Part shown: positions 54,701 to 64,000 of the stretch, in pieces
Position numbering within the stretch: position 1 is the stretch's first letter
How the letters are laid out: the number at the start of each line of letters is the position of its first letter
Assembly: GCA_029378245.1 (NCBI GenBank)
Contig: JARKIF010000002.1
Coordinates: 620,001-684,000, forward strand
Length of the DNA stretch: 64,000 nt
DNA from: Roridomyces roridus
Taxonomy: Eukaryota > Basidiomycota > Agaricomycetes > Agaricales > Mycenaceae
Reading direction: 5' to 3'
Notes under the pieces: model-generated
What the model was told of the DNA's origin: nothing
Databases searched by the model: none
What the model saw: the letters and a program-made list of their open reading frames with translations, nothing else
Program-made: the position numbers and the translations under genes

Positions 54701-55707
54701 GATTCCGATAAAAGGAAGGATATACGGGTGGCGCAAGTCCTTCCAGACCAAGGCTTCCCGACAAAATTTCTGGATATTGGTCAGGAAATGCAAGACGCAA
54801 GGCGATAATGCCCCACCAAGTTAAGGCGTCGCAGGTCGGCACCCTGAAGAAAGTATCGCAGGCGTTTCAATGCAACGGGCTTCTTGTCATACGAAGCCCG
54901 ATAGACATCTGAGAGACAATGTCAGACAGACGCGTCGACCGACATGAAAGAAAGACTCACCTGAGAAACCACCGCCAAACGTCGGATGAACGTCTCGCTC
55001 AACAACCCCTTCAATGAAGAGAGACGAGGGGAGCCTATCAGAGGCCTCCGAAAGCTTGCGAATGATACGCTGCGCCTTCTTGTTTTCTTCTGGTTCAAGA
55101 AGCTCTCTGTCGACTGCCTGGGATGAATATGAGCGCACCAGGTCAGTGCACACGAATTGGATTCATACGTCTTGAACAACATCGAGAAAAGACTGCGCCG
55201 AGTCACCCTCCAGGCGTAGCACGACGTCTTCTTCCGCTTCCGAGTCGAAAATTGAGATGAGGAGGGCAGCGAGCCGCTGCTCGTCTCTGTGCAAAGCGTC
55301 CAAGAGAGCAAGGGCATTAGAGGTATCGAGTTTGGAGGCTAGCTGGGAGAGGGCATGAGGGCAAGCTTCGGCGGAGGACAAAGGACCGACCTCCAACAAC
55401 AGTTTCCTGTATCCCAAGCTCCCAACGATAACTTGGACTTTGTTTGCCGACGGAATGGAGTGTAGATAGGTTTCGAGGGCTTCCTGAAGCTCAAATACCT
55501 CAATTCGGCCTCTAGGGACGGTATGAGCGCGTCAAAAGCATTGGAAACATTATACATATGCACCCTGCTATCTCGGCACAGGCAGGCCTGAGAAAGGCAG
55601 TCGAATCCTGGACCAATCTCGTCAGTCGGAGTTACTATACCCACCAGGCATGAATCTACCGGGTATATGTGTCCACTGGAGGGGTGCAACGACTCGGAGC
55701 CAGACAT
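51702..55707 (-). CDS. TKL-type protein kinase with SH3 repeats (complete)
   Basis: Complete paralogue of the gene at the left edge. N-terminal region from MSGSESLHPSSGHIYPVD. A helical segment (ELQEALETYLHSIPSANK, then ALHRDEQRLAALLISIF) comes before the kinase: GGFSDVYRA, VALKRLRYF, HGDLRG split from ANIL, DFGLSS, YWMAPELIAP and WSENPRTRPS. A long linker with a Gln run (QLQQQQ) follows. Then come four SH3-like units (about 53.04-52.85, 52.64-52.40, 52.26-52.06 and 51.99-51.70 kb). The Pro/Glu linker before the first SH3 is duplicated before the second. Domain pairing suggests a signalling kinase that binds proline-rich partners. The last exon (VVPSKCV onward) ends at 51702. Confidence 0.82.
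52302..52373 (-). repeat. Three tandem 24-base repeats inside the SH3 linker
   Basis: Three near-identical units (plus-strand form CAGCTTTGAATCTGCATTGG plus four bases) lie head to tail. In the coding frame of the minus-strand kinase they encode an 8-residue basic, cysteine-containing unit (AGRKCRFK). The paralogue at the left edge (about 2023-2047) has one unit only. Confidence 0.85.
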
Positions 55708-56704
55708 CGCGAGCGCCCTGTCGACGTTGTGGCATCCGACGTCTCTAATGTAGTGTCTCCTCTATAATTGGCATGTGAAGCTGTGGAGGTTCGGATGACC
55801 CGGGAGGCAGCGATGAGCTGGCATAGCGAGCGGCGCAGCGGGCTTGAAGGAGAGTTTACTGTGGACTCTGGTTGGTGGTCACTGCCAGCATGATCCAGAC
55901 TTTTCGCTTAGACGAATTGGGACGACATCCCGAGCACTCGCGAGATTCCAGGATGAAAGAATAATTGAGATGGATATAGGGAGATACATTGAGATAGATC
56001 GAGAGAGGGACAGAGATAGAGATATAAAAGAAGAAAAACCCCTCCCGGTCGAGCAGAGAACCAACGAACTCTAGCTGCAGGCACCAAGGACGCCAGCCCT
56101 AAACCGCGAGTCAGACACCGCCAGCACAGAATCAAAGCGAACAACTCACGCAGCAGGAGACGGGCATCGCCAACATTCGAGTTGTCGAGTTGTCGTAAAA
56201 CGGTCGTCCGGTGGTGGTCCTTGATGGGCGTTCCCTACCAACACCGGCCTTCGCACGAAACCCGTCATCTCATCGTCAGCCTCGCCGCGCCGCCTCCACC
56301 GCCTTTGTCCTTCTACTGGCCTGCAGCGTCTTCGTGGTCCCGGCTCGATTCTCAAGGAGGTGTTGAGGAAGAAGACAGAGAGAAGGGTGAGGGTATATTC
56401 GAGGATAGATTCAAGCGTAGAGGGCTGGAGGTGCGATTCGGCGATCCGCATGGGCTTCCCAGTCGCTGCGGGAAGAGATCAGAGAATGTTATAATAGCAT
56501 GCAACTTGGGCGTACTGCTCAGGGCCTCACATTGGATGCCGCTTGAGCTCTCCCCAGTTCTCAAAGCGTTCACCGTAGCGCACAGAAAATATCTATTACG
56601 GGAACTTGAGAATGCGCGACATGTTAAAAGAGGTTGGACATACTTGGTCAAAGAATAGACACATGACCGGATCGTTGTTAACTGAGGCGGGCGTCGGATG
56701 CCAT
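55708..56704. other. Intergenic region
   Basis: A low-complexity purine stretch (GAGAGAGGGACAGAGATAGA) sits near 56001-56020. About 56.18-56.34 kb resembles, inverted, the 3' flank of membrane kinase copy 1 (11.00-11.16 kb). No gene is supported. Confidence 0.4.
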
Positions 56705-58710
56705 TCAATTTTTGGGACGCTCCTCCTCGGGGTTGGGGACATGGAAGGCAGGCATCTGATAGAGGCAGTGCGTCAGTCTCGCAAGAACCAAAATGAAAAG
56801 CATCCAACGACTTGCCTCGCCCGCCGCCAGCCACTCGTACAAAACGACGCCAAAGGACCACGAGTCGGCGTTGAAGGAGTAGAAGCGATTCATCTCCATC
56901 TCCGCACACGTATATCCCTTGGTCCCACATTTCATACGAGTATAGTGCGGGTTATCCCAATCGTCTGCCCACAACAGCGGCCATTCATCGTTGCCCCGAC
57001 GCCGCATATGTACCTGGTTTCGGGTCCTCAAATGAACGTGCCAAACCAAAGTCGATGATGACTAGGTTCCCGCCGACGCCGAGGAGGAGGATGTCGCTCT
57101 TGAGGTCCCGGTGAAGGATGCCGCGATTGCGGAGAGATTGGAGACCGAGGACCTGCGAGGAGAATTAGGTTGGAGCATTGACAAAGCCGAGACACTCACC
57201 AATTGCGCCGCGTAGAAGCGTACCGAGTCGACAGTGAGGGCGGTGAAGAGGTCTGCGAAACACCGACGCCCGCAGTCCTAGAGATGATACTTGAGACGCA
57301 GAAATAGAGCAACAGTAGAATGACACACCATAAGGATGTAGAACCGCCACGGGTCCTCGTAAAACCCATGGATAACGGGAACGGCCGCGTCGTCCGCCAT
57401 TCGGAGGTGGCAGGAAACCTCGTGGAACACCACCGCCTGCTCCTGCTTGTCCCTAGAGCGGTGGACTTTCTTTATAGCATAGACCTTCCCCGTGGTCTTG
57501 TCCTCCACCTTGAGAACTTCACCAAACCCGCCACGCCCCAGTTGGTCCTTCACACGAAGCATGGTGTGGTCCAGCGACTTGAGGATGCAGCGCTTTGACT
57601 GCCTTCCAGTTCCTGAGACCCCAGAAGGAGTCCTCGGTCGACGGTTTCATGATGCCGTTGTTTTCGGGTTCACGGGCATTTGAGGTGTCTTCACGGAGGT
57701 GTTCAGTAGTGGACTGGGAAGGGCCAGTGTTGCCGGAAAGTGGTTCGGTGTTCGCGCCTTGAGCAGTGGCGTAGGAGGTGGTAGTATGGTTGGAGTGGGC
57801 GTCCACGTCTTGGGCTTCGACGCGGGATGCAACCCGTGGATCTGGCGGCGGATCTGGGCGCGGGTCGGGTGGGTCGGGGACGGGCTGGTCGAGTCTTTGA
57901 TCCTGCTTTTGCTCGATTAATACGAAGGTAAAGTCGACCAGGTGAATGAGGAGGGCGACAGGAAGGACTAAGAGGGCCACGGCACAGGCGCTGCCGATAT
58001 TGACGAGGCTCTTCCCGACTCCCAACTTGATACTGTCGAATACGCCGGAAAGTAGACGCTTCGAATGGACGATGCACCTTATGATTTGGGTATGTATATG
58101 GTGGAGCTTGAGAGCGACTACATGTTGGGAGAGGAAGATGGGATGTCGGACGACATGGACACCGCGACGCGCAACATGGACGAGGATGGCGATGGGCGCC
58201 AACAGAATAACCAAAGTCACGAATATGCACGCGTCGACCATCTTGACTAGGTGACGCATGACGCCGAACCTGCTGAGCAGCGAAAGCACGACGGCGCAGG
58301 CGGCGAGGGTCATGAAGAACGAAATGACCGGGAGCGCTGAGGTGCCCTGATAGTCACCGCTGGGGATAGTCTTGGTGCCCGGGATATCCCAAGGAATAGT
58401 GCGGGTCGGTGGGTGGAGGCTGGGTCGAAACCGCATTGCTCTTGACAAATCCACATAGGACGACGGCCAGGGCGCTGTCGATGGCGGTGTGGAGGGAGCG
58501 TTGGGTATCGGCCAAACCAGAGAGGAGGGAGGAGAAGATGCTGGAAATGTGGGAGGGCATTGTGGTGGTACTGAATCAAGATGGAATGGAGGGTGGCTCA
58601 CCGTGACCAAACTGCGATGAGACATCGACCCAAACAAACGATCGGAGAATGGAGACGCGCTTGGTGGCTTTGGGCACGTGTAGAGAGTGGAGGACGCGTT
58701 CAGCCGACAT
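56705..58710 (-). pseudogene. Membrane-anchored kinase, copy 3 (broken)
   Basis: The first exon (ATG 58710, HSLHVPKATKR) and the 5' flank match copies 1 and 2. SSLLSGLADTQRSL and ALAVVLCGFVKS follow, then the frame shifts at the polyproline tract before [11 protein letters not shown]. Two membrane segments come next (VISFFMTLAACAVVLSLLSRF and FVTLVILLAPIAILVHV). The kinase part has GRGGFGEV, VYAIKKVHRS and HRDLKSDILLL, where the Asn of HRDxKxxN is missing (one residue short), then DFGLA. The frame breaks again after EDPKPG, before WPLLWADDWDNPHY. Two shifts plus a lost catalytic Asn argue for a dead gene, although a long stretch (about 58.4-57.5 kb) is still open. Confidence 0.78.
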
Positions 58711-59157
58711 GGTGGTTGGGAAGAAGGGCGGCGCGTCAATCGTCCCACGGTCTCGGCTGCAATCAATGTCGGGCGTGTTCATTCAACGTCCATTCATCAG
58801 GCGCGTCCCTTGCGCGTGGTTCTAGTCGCACCTCAACGGGAGTTGGATTCAAAGAGGAAATGGAGCGCTCGAACAAAGTGCTCGGCGTCGTGCCATTTCA
58901 TCTCCCGGTTGAGTGCTCAGTGCAACATCTTCTGGAAAAACCTGAGGTGACCATGGCGCAGCAGGTAACTTGCCGCAGCTGCCCATCCGAGAATAGGTAT
59001 CAGTTGACACTGGCAGAAAGTCGGACTGGTCGCCGCAGCCAAATGCTGTCGTTTTTCGGGAAGGATGACCGCAGCAAAGCGGGAGATGGAAATAAATAGC
59101 GCGGCAGCCTCTCCCACAGAAAAGCCGATACTAATCTCTCCTACCCTCCCACTTACC
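58711..59157. promoter_or_regulatory. Divergent spacer between membrane kinase copy 3 and PI synthase
   Basis: About 450 bases. No gene seen. The left part is the promoter side of the kinase family; the right part is the promoter of the phosphatidylinositol synthase. No clear TATA box was seen. Confidence 0.4.
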
Positions 59158-60383
59158 ATGCCCCCTCGACGAGTCGATGCCAAAGAGGCTCTCGACCTGG
59201 CCACAGCACAATCAGAGAATGTCTTCTTATTCCTCCCAAACCTCATCGGCAAGTCACCTCTTCCAGAAGTTTCGCATCTTCTAAACGAGTCCTCTCAGGC
59301 TATAGTCGTATCATTCTGGCCAGCTTGTCCCTATATTTCATGAGCAACCATCCTGTGTATTGCACGATCGCCTACTGCGTCTCGTGTCTGCTCGATGCCG
59401 TCGATGGCATGGCCGCGCGTGCCCTCAACCAAGCCTCCAAGTTTGGTGCCGTCCTCGACATGGTGACCGACCGGTGCGCTGCCTCGTATTGCGTGCGTTT
59501 TTCGATACTTGAACCCTCGTTTAGATGCACAACAGCTTCTCTCCTGTGTTATCTGTCCTCCGCGTACCCAGATTACGCGTTATTGTTCCAGTTCCTCATC
59601 GCCCTGGATTTCAGTGGCCATTACATGCACATGTACAGGTGCGCGGGGTCGGGTGTTTCCCTTACCTGTCCTCATTCTCTCAGCTCTCTTGTAACTGGCC
59701 AGGCTAGTCACCGAGTCGTCCGCCGTGAGGTTAGTTGGATCCTCCGGATGTATTACAAACCAGTGCGTCTTGCCCCGCACACCATTCTATCTGCTCAACA
59801 AAGATTCCAAGTCAATTCTATTCGCCTGCTGCGCCGGAAACGAGTTATTCTTCATATCCCTTTATGCAAGGAAACTTTCCATACCTTTTTTACTGTGCTA
59901 ATCGGATGAACAGGTCATCAAGTGGACCGTCAGGCCCTATGCGCAGTTTTTTGCGCTAATCAGCCTCCCAGTTTCCGCGCTCAAGAATTTTGTAAACATC
60001 GTCCAGCTGTGGAAGGCGTCCAAAATCCTCGTTGGGGTCGACATAAAGGAGAGGCAAGAGGCACTTCCGACAGGACCTGCAAACCTGACCCCAGACGCTC
60101 TCGAACGCTACCAAGACCTTGCTCGAGACCTCGAGCGTATTTTGACAGAACTTCCCAACGCTCGTGAGCGCGCCGTGGACCTGATCGCCGGCGAGCAGGT
60201 GGATAAATTCGAAGAGCAGCTGGCCACGACTGATGCAAAGCTGAAATCCCTTCTGTCTGACGGTCGCCGTTATCTCCCTGTCAGTACATTTGATTGACAG
60301 CGTTTCTTTTACACACCTTGCCGTAGGTTCCTGCACGGAAGAGTCGCAGACGGACAAAAAAGTCGCCACAGCAGATAACCTAA
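59158..60383 (+). CDS. PIS1: Phosphatidylinositol synthase with C-terminal extension
   Basis: CDP-diacylglycerol-inositol 3-phosphatidyltransferase; makes PI in the ER membrane. CDP-alcohol phosphotransferase signature: DAVDGMAARALNQASKFGAVLDMVTDR, crossing an intron. Also NLIG/YSRIILASLSLYFM, the N-terminal family block. Seven exons (59158-59248, 59299-59473, 59525-59638, 59684-59762, 59812-59865, 59914-60279, 60327-60383) total exactly 936 bases, 311 residues. Introns 1 and 5 begin with GC (GCAAGT, GCAAGG) and are needed to keep the family sequence. Yeast PIS is about 220 residues. The extra C-terminus is helical and charged (LARDLERILTELPNARERAV) and ends in a basic tail RKSRRRTKK. Whether the extension is real depends on the last intron. 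Confidence 0.92.
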
Positions 60384-62169
60384 GTTCCTAACGGTTGGGG
60401 GAACAGGATTCACGACGTCGCCAAGCCGTACATCATGAGAATGGATAACATACTACACCGAAACGTTCCAAAAGCGACATACTTAACACCGAGCTGCTTG
60501 CAAGGCTTTCGGATTCGTTTGAACACCGGGAAATGCGTGAACGTTGCGAAGCCCTGGTTTTTAATCGGGTGCGATGCCTTCAACATTTAGAGCATTCAGG
60601 CCGAGGTGAAAGAAATACAAAGATGCGAACCTCATGGACCGGTTGAAATACTGCGGTGACATTAGGCAGAAGTTCAACAGGCAGAACATCACTAAATGTC
60701 TAAATGTCGATATCTAAGTGACCGTGAAAGTTGAGCGGTTCACCGGCGATTGAAGGCGCTTGCAGCTGGCGAAGATGGTTGACCCGTGACATTTCAAAGA
60801 AGTTCCCAGCTTGGATTTTGACTCTCCGGAAGTTTCGACACTGAGGTCCTGGATTTCTTCCCGTTGATTTAGGCCCAAGCTCAGACACGATCCAGCACTG
60901 GCCAGTGGCAGGTCACATTCTGCCCATCCGCGGAAATCTTGAGGCTAAATTCGGGGGTGACGACTCCGTCGATGGTGATCCAGGCACAGGCCGCCGAGGG
61001 ATTGGAGCATTCTGTGAGGCCAAAATGTGGATGGTGGCAGAGAACAAAAGATAAGTACGCGACTTGTTTGTTCGCGCCTAATTTGGCGACGTGTGATCGC
61101 CGGACGCGCCGATCTCATCGATCTCATCATCGGTCTGATTCGGACTTGCTCATTGTCTCCTGCCACCATCATTCATAGACTAGTATTTCCCCCAAAAAAG
61201 CTGCTTGGAGGCTCGGTATTGAGCCCTCTCGCGGCGGCGTCGCCGCATTACTGGCCGTGTCAACAGCCGCACTCAACTTGGAGCTATTGTTCGCACGCTT
61301 GCGTATCCACGTCTTTGCCCTGGCTGTTGAACTTCAAGAGGTTTGTTTTTCGCTTCAGGGACGACTCCTCCAGCGTCCAATCAGCTCAAACAGGGCTTGC
61401 TGACCGAAACTCGCCAAATCCCACGCTATTCATGTAACGAGCGCTGACTGACTGGCTCCCGCTCATGCAGATACATTGGAATTCAATTGTCTTCAAGTGA
61501 GTTAGTTACCTTTGGCCGAGAGTCCCGAGACTGCTGCCGAGACTGCATCGTTGTCGCACAGTGCCCTGCTTCCCGTGCCAAGGGTTGGTTTTACTGTTAC
61601 ACAAGACCAATAATGGCCCCACACGCTTGGCTGAGGTTCCAATCTTCCCATTTTCATATCTCTTTATATCCAGTGAGGATCAGTCAATCATGCCCATTTA
61701 CTGACTCCCGTTCACGATAGATGAAATCTCAGTTTGAACTCGTTGTCCTGGGCGCCTTTCTTGATAATTTTGGGGCGTCTCCTCGCGAGCAGAAGGCTTT
61801 TCCTTCTCCCTAGACATAGAGGACGACAGGGGCTGATCCACAACTTCCTGGCCCCACCTAGGACCCGGCCCCGGGTTGAAATCGCTGGCACCAAGCCGTC
61901 TGAGGAAGTTCAACGGTTGCGCCTGTACATCGTCGGACAAGATAGGCATGTACTTGCATTCAGCACAACTTGATGATTCTCCTCCTGTTGCATAGCTGTG
62001 CGAATTTATCGATTCGAATCTGTGCAGTAACTCCCGCCGGTGGCTGACAAGTCGTATCCCGTATCCAGTGGCTACTATCATCTTGACTTCCGCCGTGCTG
62101 TTCGTGTGTCGTCTTAAGGATCCGTTGCGGTATGGCGTTTATCTCTTGCTTCCCGTTGCTCTGGCAGCA
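60384..62169. other. Intergenic region
   Basis: About 1.8 kb. Short frames at 61027-61437 and 61698-62081 (minus) have no domain. No RNA gene or clear repeat was found. Confidence 0.35.
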
Positions 62170-63633
62170 ATGAACCACACAGACAACTTCCAAGGCATTT
62201 ACAATAATTCTCTACCGTTCCTTGGACTTGAAATTGCCGAAACATGTGTATGTGAAGCCACGGCCTATGAAACATTTGTCGCAGGATCTGACTCGATACT
62301 TGCAGGCGGAACTATTTTTATACGGTGAATGACTTTGTTTCTTGCGTTGCTAATTGGACTAAATCATTTTCGGCACAGGGATATACGTCCATTTTTTCAT
62401 CTCTGCTATTCGCAACCTTTCGCGGCGTCCAATCACTTCGCGGCGTCCCCTCTTGTTTTCCATCTCGATTATGTTTTTTCTCGGCACAACCCAAGTTTTC
62501 CTGCAGCTGGCCAACGTTGTTATTCAGTTTCGGATTCTGCAGCAAGCGGTTTGCCTGCGCACCGATACAAATGATCTCGCCTCTGCTCTGCGATTGGCGA
62601 GATTATTTGATTCCCTCGATGCAGCTAAATCCGTAGTCTTCAGCATAAACAAGTAAGCTGAGGGTCATTCGTCGGTCACCCTTACTGACCTAAGCACCAG
62701 CTTATTTACGGATATCTTTCTGGTTGAGTTGTTTTCGTTTGTACAGTGTGTATTTTCTTCTCATGAGTTGACCTGGATCCTTATAGCTCTACCGTTGCTA
62801 CTTGATATGGAATTCGCGGTTTACGGTGATGATACTGCCTGGGTTGCTCATAATATCCGTCTTCGGTCCGTAAACATTCTTCAATGCTTACCCTCGTCAT
62901 TTACAGTTTGATTCCCAGTGACCGGGACCCTTGCAGCCTCACGCACAAATGACTTTGACGGTCCGAGTGCGACTTCAAAATATGAGCTTACATATATCTT
63001 GGCCATCGTAGCAAACATTACTATTACTGGCCTTACCGGCAAGTGGACCCAATTGTTTCGCTGCTAGCCAAGCAATCGACTAATTACTTGCTTACCAGCT
63101 GGGAGAATCTGGTGGATGACACGGGAAGCATCCCTCCTCGATGGCGACTCCCGGAGCAATATATTCCACAAGCGCTATACTCAAGCCGTCAGGATAATGT
63201 ACGTTCCAGAAATCGTGGAGGCCATCGTTGAACGACTGAACCCCGAGGCTGAATCACTGGCATTTCAGCCTGGAATCTGGCGCTCTTTACTGCATCTGTG
63301 GAATTATACTAGCGGTGATGGCATCGAGCGCTCCAACTTCAGTGTTCATCGGGAACATCATAGGCGCCATCTCTGCGCAAGCTGTGGTCAGTCCATTCAA
63401 CTTCTTTTTCAGTTCGATCTTCTCTTGATCCTTGATTCGTCCAGAACATAATTCCGACTTTGGCTCTCGTGCTGGGAACGAGGGAAGACAAGTCCAATCA
63501 AGAGCTCCAAGACATCAAGGTTACTCGACCAAAGTTCACTGCTCCCCGAAAAGCGGTCATCGGACCTGCTTCCAACGATCCAAAAATATTATCACAAGTT
63601 ATTGACATAGCTAGGATGGAGGAGACCGTTTAG
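62170..63633 (+). CDS. Seven-helix-type membrane protein of unknown function
   Basis: The N-terminus MNHTDNFQGIYNNSLPFLG has two N-glycosylation sequons and is probably outside. Hydrophobic segments follow across introns: LFLYGIYVHFFISAI, SIMFFLGTTQVFLQLANVVI, a segment ending SINK then LFTDIFLV, LTWILIALPLLLDM, SKYELTYILAIVANITITGL and SAPTSVFIGNIIGAISAQAV. Between the last two, GRIWWMTREASLLDG is a positively charged loop. The C-terminal tail is cytosolic-type (GTREDKSNQELQDIK) and ends EETV at 63631-63633. The layout resembles a large orphan Agaricomycete membrane family, often described only as hypothetical. The exact first two introns (62.24-62.39 kb) are unsettled. Confidence 0.65.
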
Positions 63634-64000
63634 AATGCACCGAATTATTCCGCCCCATATTTCTTTTTGTTTTTGTTTTCTAAATCCTCGGATCCAGACC
63701 AATCCCAGACAACGGCCGTACCCCGCCCGGGACCTAGGCGGCAGGCCTATTCTTATTCTGTTCTTACTTATTCTTATTGCAGACGACCCGTCGCAGTTCT
63801 CATGGAATCGAAGTACGATCCGAAGGTCGCCGTAGTTTGTTCTCCTTTCAGCGCAGTACTGTACCATTTCAATCAGCCATTTCAATCAGTTCTCCTTGGC
63901 TGTGACCTGTGACACGGGTTTTCGAACTTCGAACTTCGAAAATGGGTCGGTCCCAGCGTGACACCCGAAAATGTTCGAAATCGGTTGATATCAGTTGCCC
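63634..64000. other. Right-end intergenic region with short TTCGAAC repeat
   Basis: No gene. Near 63916-63938 three tandem copies of TTCGAAC occur, and GTTCGAAATC lies shortly after. The function of the repeat is not apparent. Confidence 0.5.

Noticed and set aside
63916..63938. TTCGAAC tandem repeat as a heat-shock element
   Set aside because: GAA and TTC blocks are separated by one base instead of the two needed for a heat-shock element, and no gene follows.
1..64000. CRISPR arrays, insertion sequences, operons or ribosome-binding sites
   Set aside because: The window is eukaryotic with spliceosomal introns; no regularly spaced repeats or prokaryotic elements were seen. No reverse transcriptase or transposase motif was recognised either.

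Overview
The window looks like nuclear DNA of a filamentous basidiomycete. Most genes are split by many introns of about 45-60 bases, and the conserved proteins are eukaryotic and fungal: cysteinyl-tRNA synthetase, phosphatidylinositol synthase, Gti1/Pac2 regulators, a glycolipid transfer protein, a mitochondrial carrier, and expanded TKL-type protein kinases. The family mix (kinase plus SH3 genes, a seven-helix orphan membrane protein) fits Agaricomycetes, perhaps Rhizoctonia or other Ceratobasidiaceae. That placement is inference; no search was run.

Layout. 1-11 kb (+): a kinase-SH3 gene cut by the window edge, two tandem kinase-fold genes, two decayed copies of a free-methionine sulfoxide reductase, and a membrane-anchored kinase. 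12.8-15.9 kb (-): cysteinyl-tRNA synthetase with a probable dual start. 17-21 kb (+): tandem Gti1/Pac2 regulators. 22.4-23.8 kb: a conserved unknown gene. 27-40 kb: an accessory array of four copies of a mini-kinase (one frameshifted, one internally deleted) mixed with three copies of a small cysteine-rich protein, interrupted by a LysM gene, an extradiol dioxygenase and an intron-bearing tRNA-Val. 40.8-46 kb: a membrane protein and another TKL kinase. 46-56 kb (mostly -): a mitochondrial carrier, then an inverted and partly decayed version of the first 10 kb (truncated membrane kinase, an intact fRMsr, a GLTP gene, and a complete kinase-SH3 gene). 56.7-58.7 kb: a third, broken membrane kinase. 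59-64 kb: phosphatidylinositol synthase and a seven-helix membrane protein.

Housekeeping genes are interspersed with fast-duplicating signalling genes. The left and right ends carry the same kinase families in opposite orientation, so the window records a segmental inverted duplication followed by unequal decay. The best candidates for something undescribed are the mini-kinase plus small cysteine protein array, and the membrane-anchored kinase family with a conserved, basic first exon. All exon structures were read by eye from splice signals and paralogue comparison. Unplaced intron boundaries are noted per gene.
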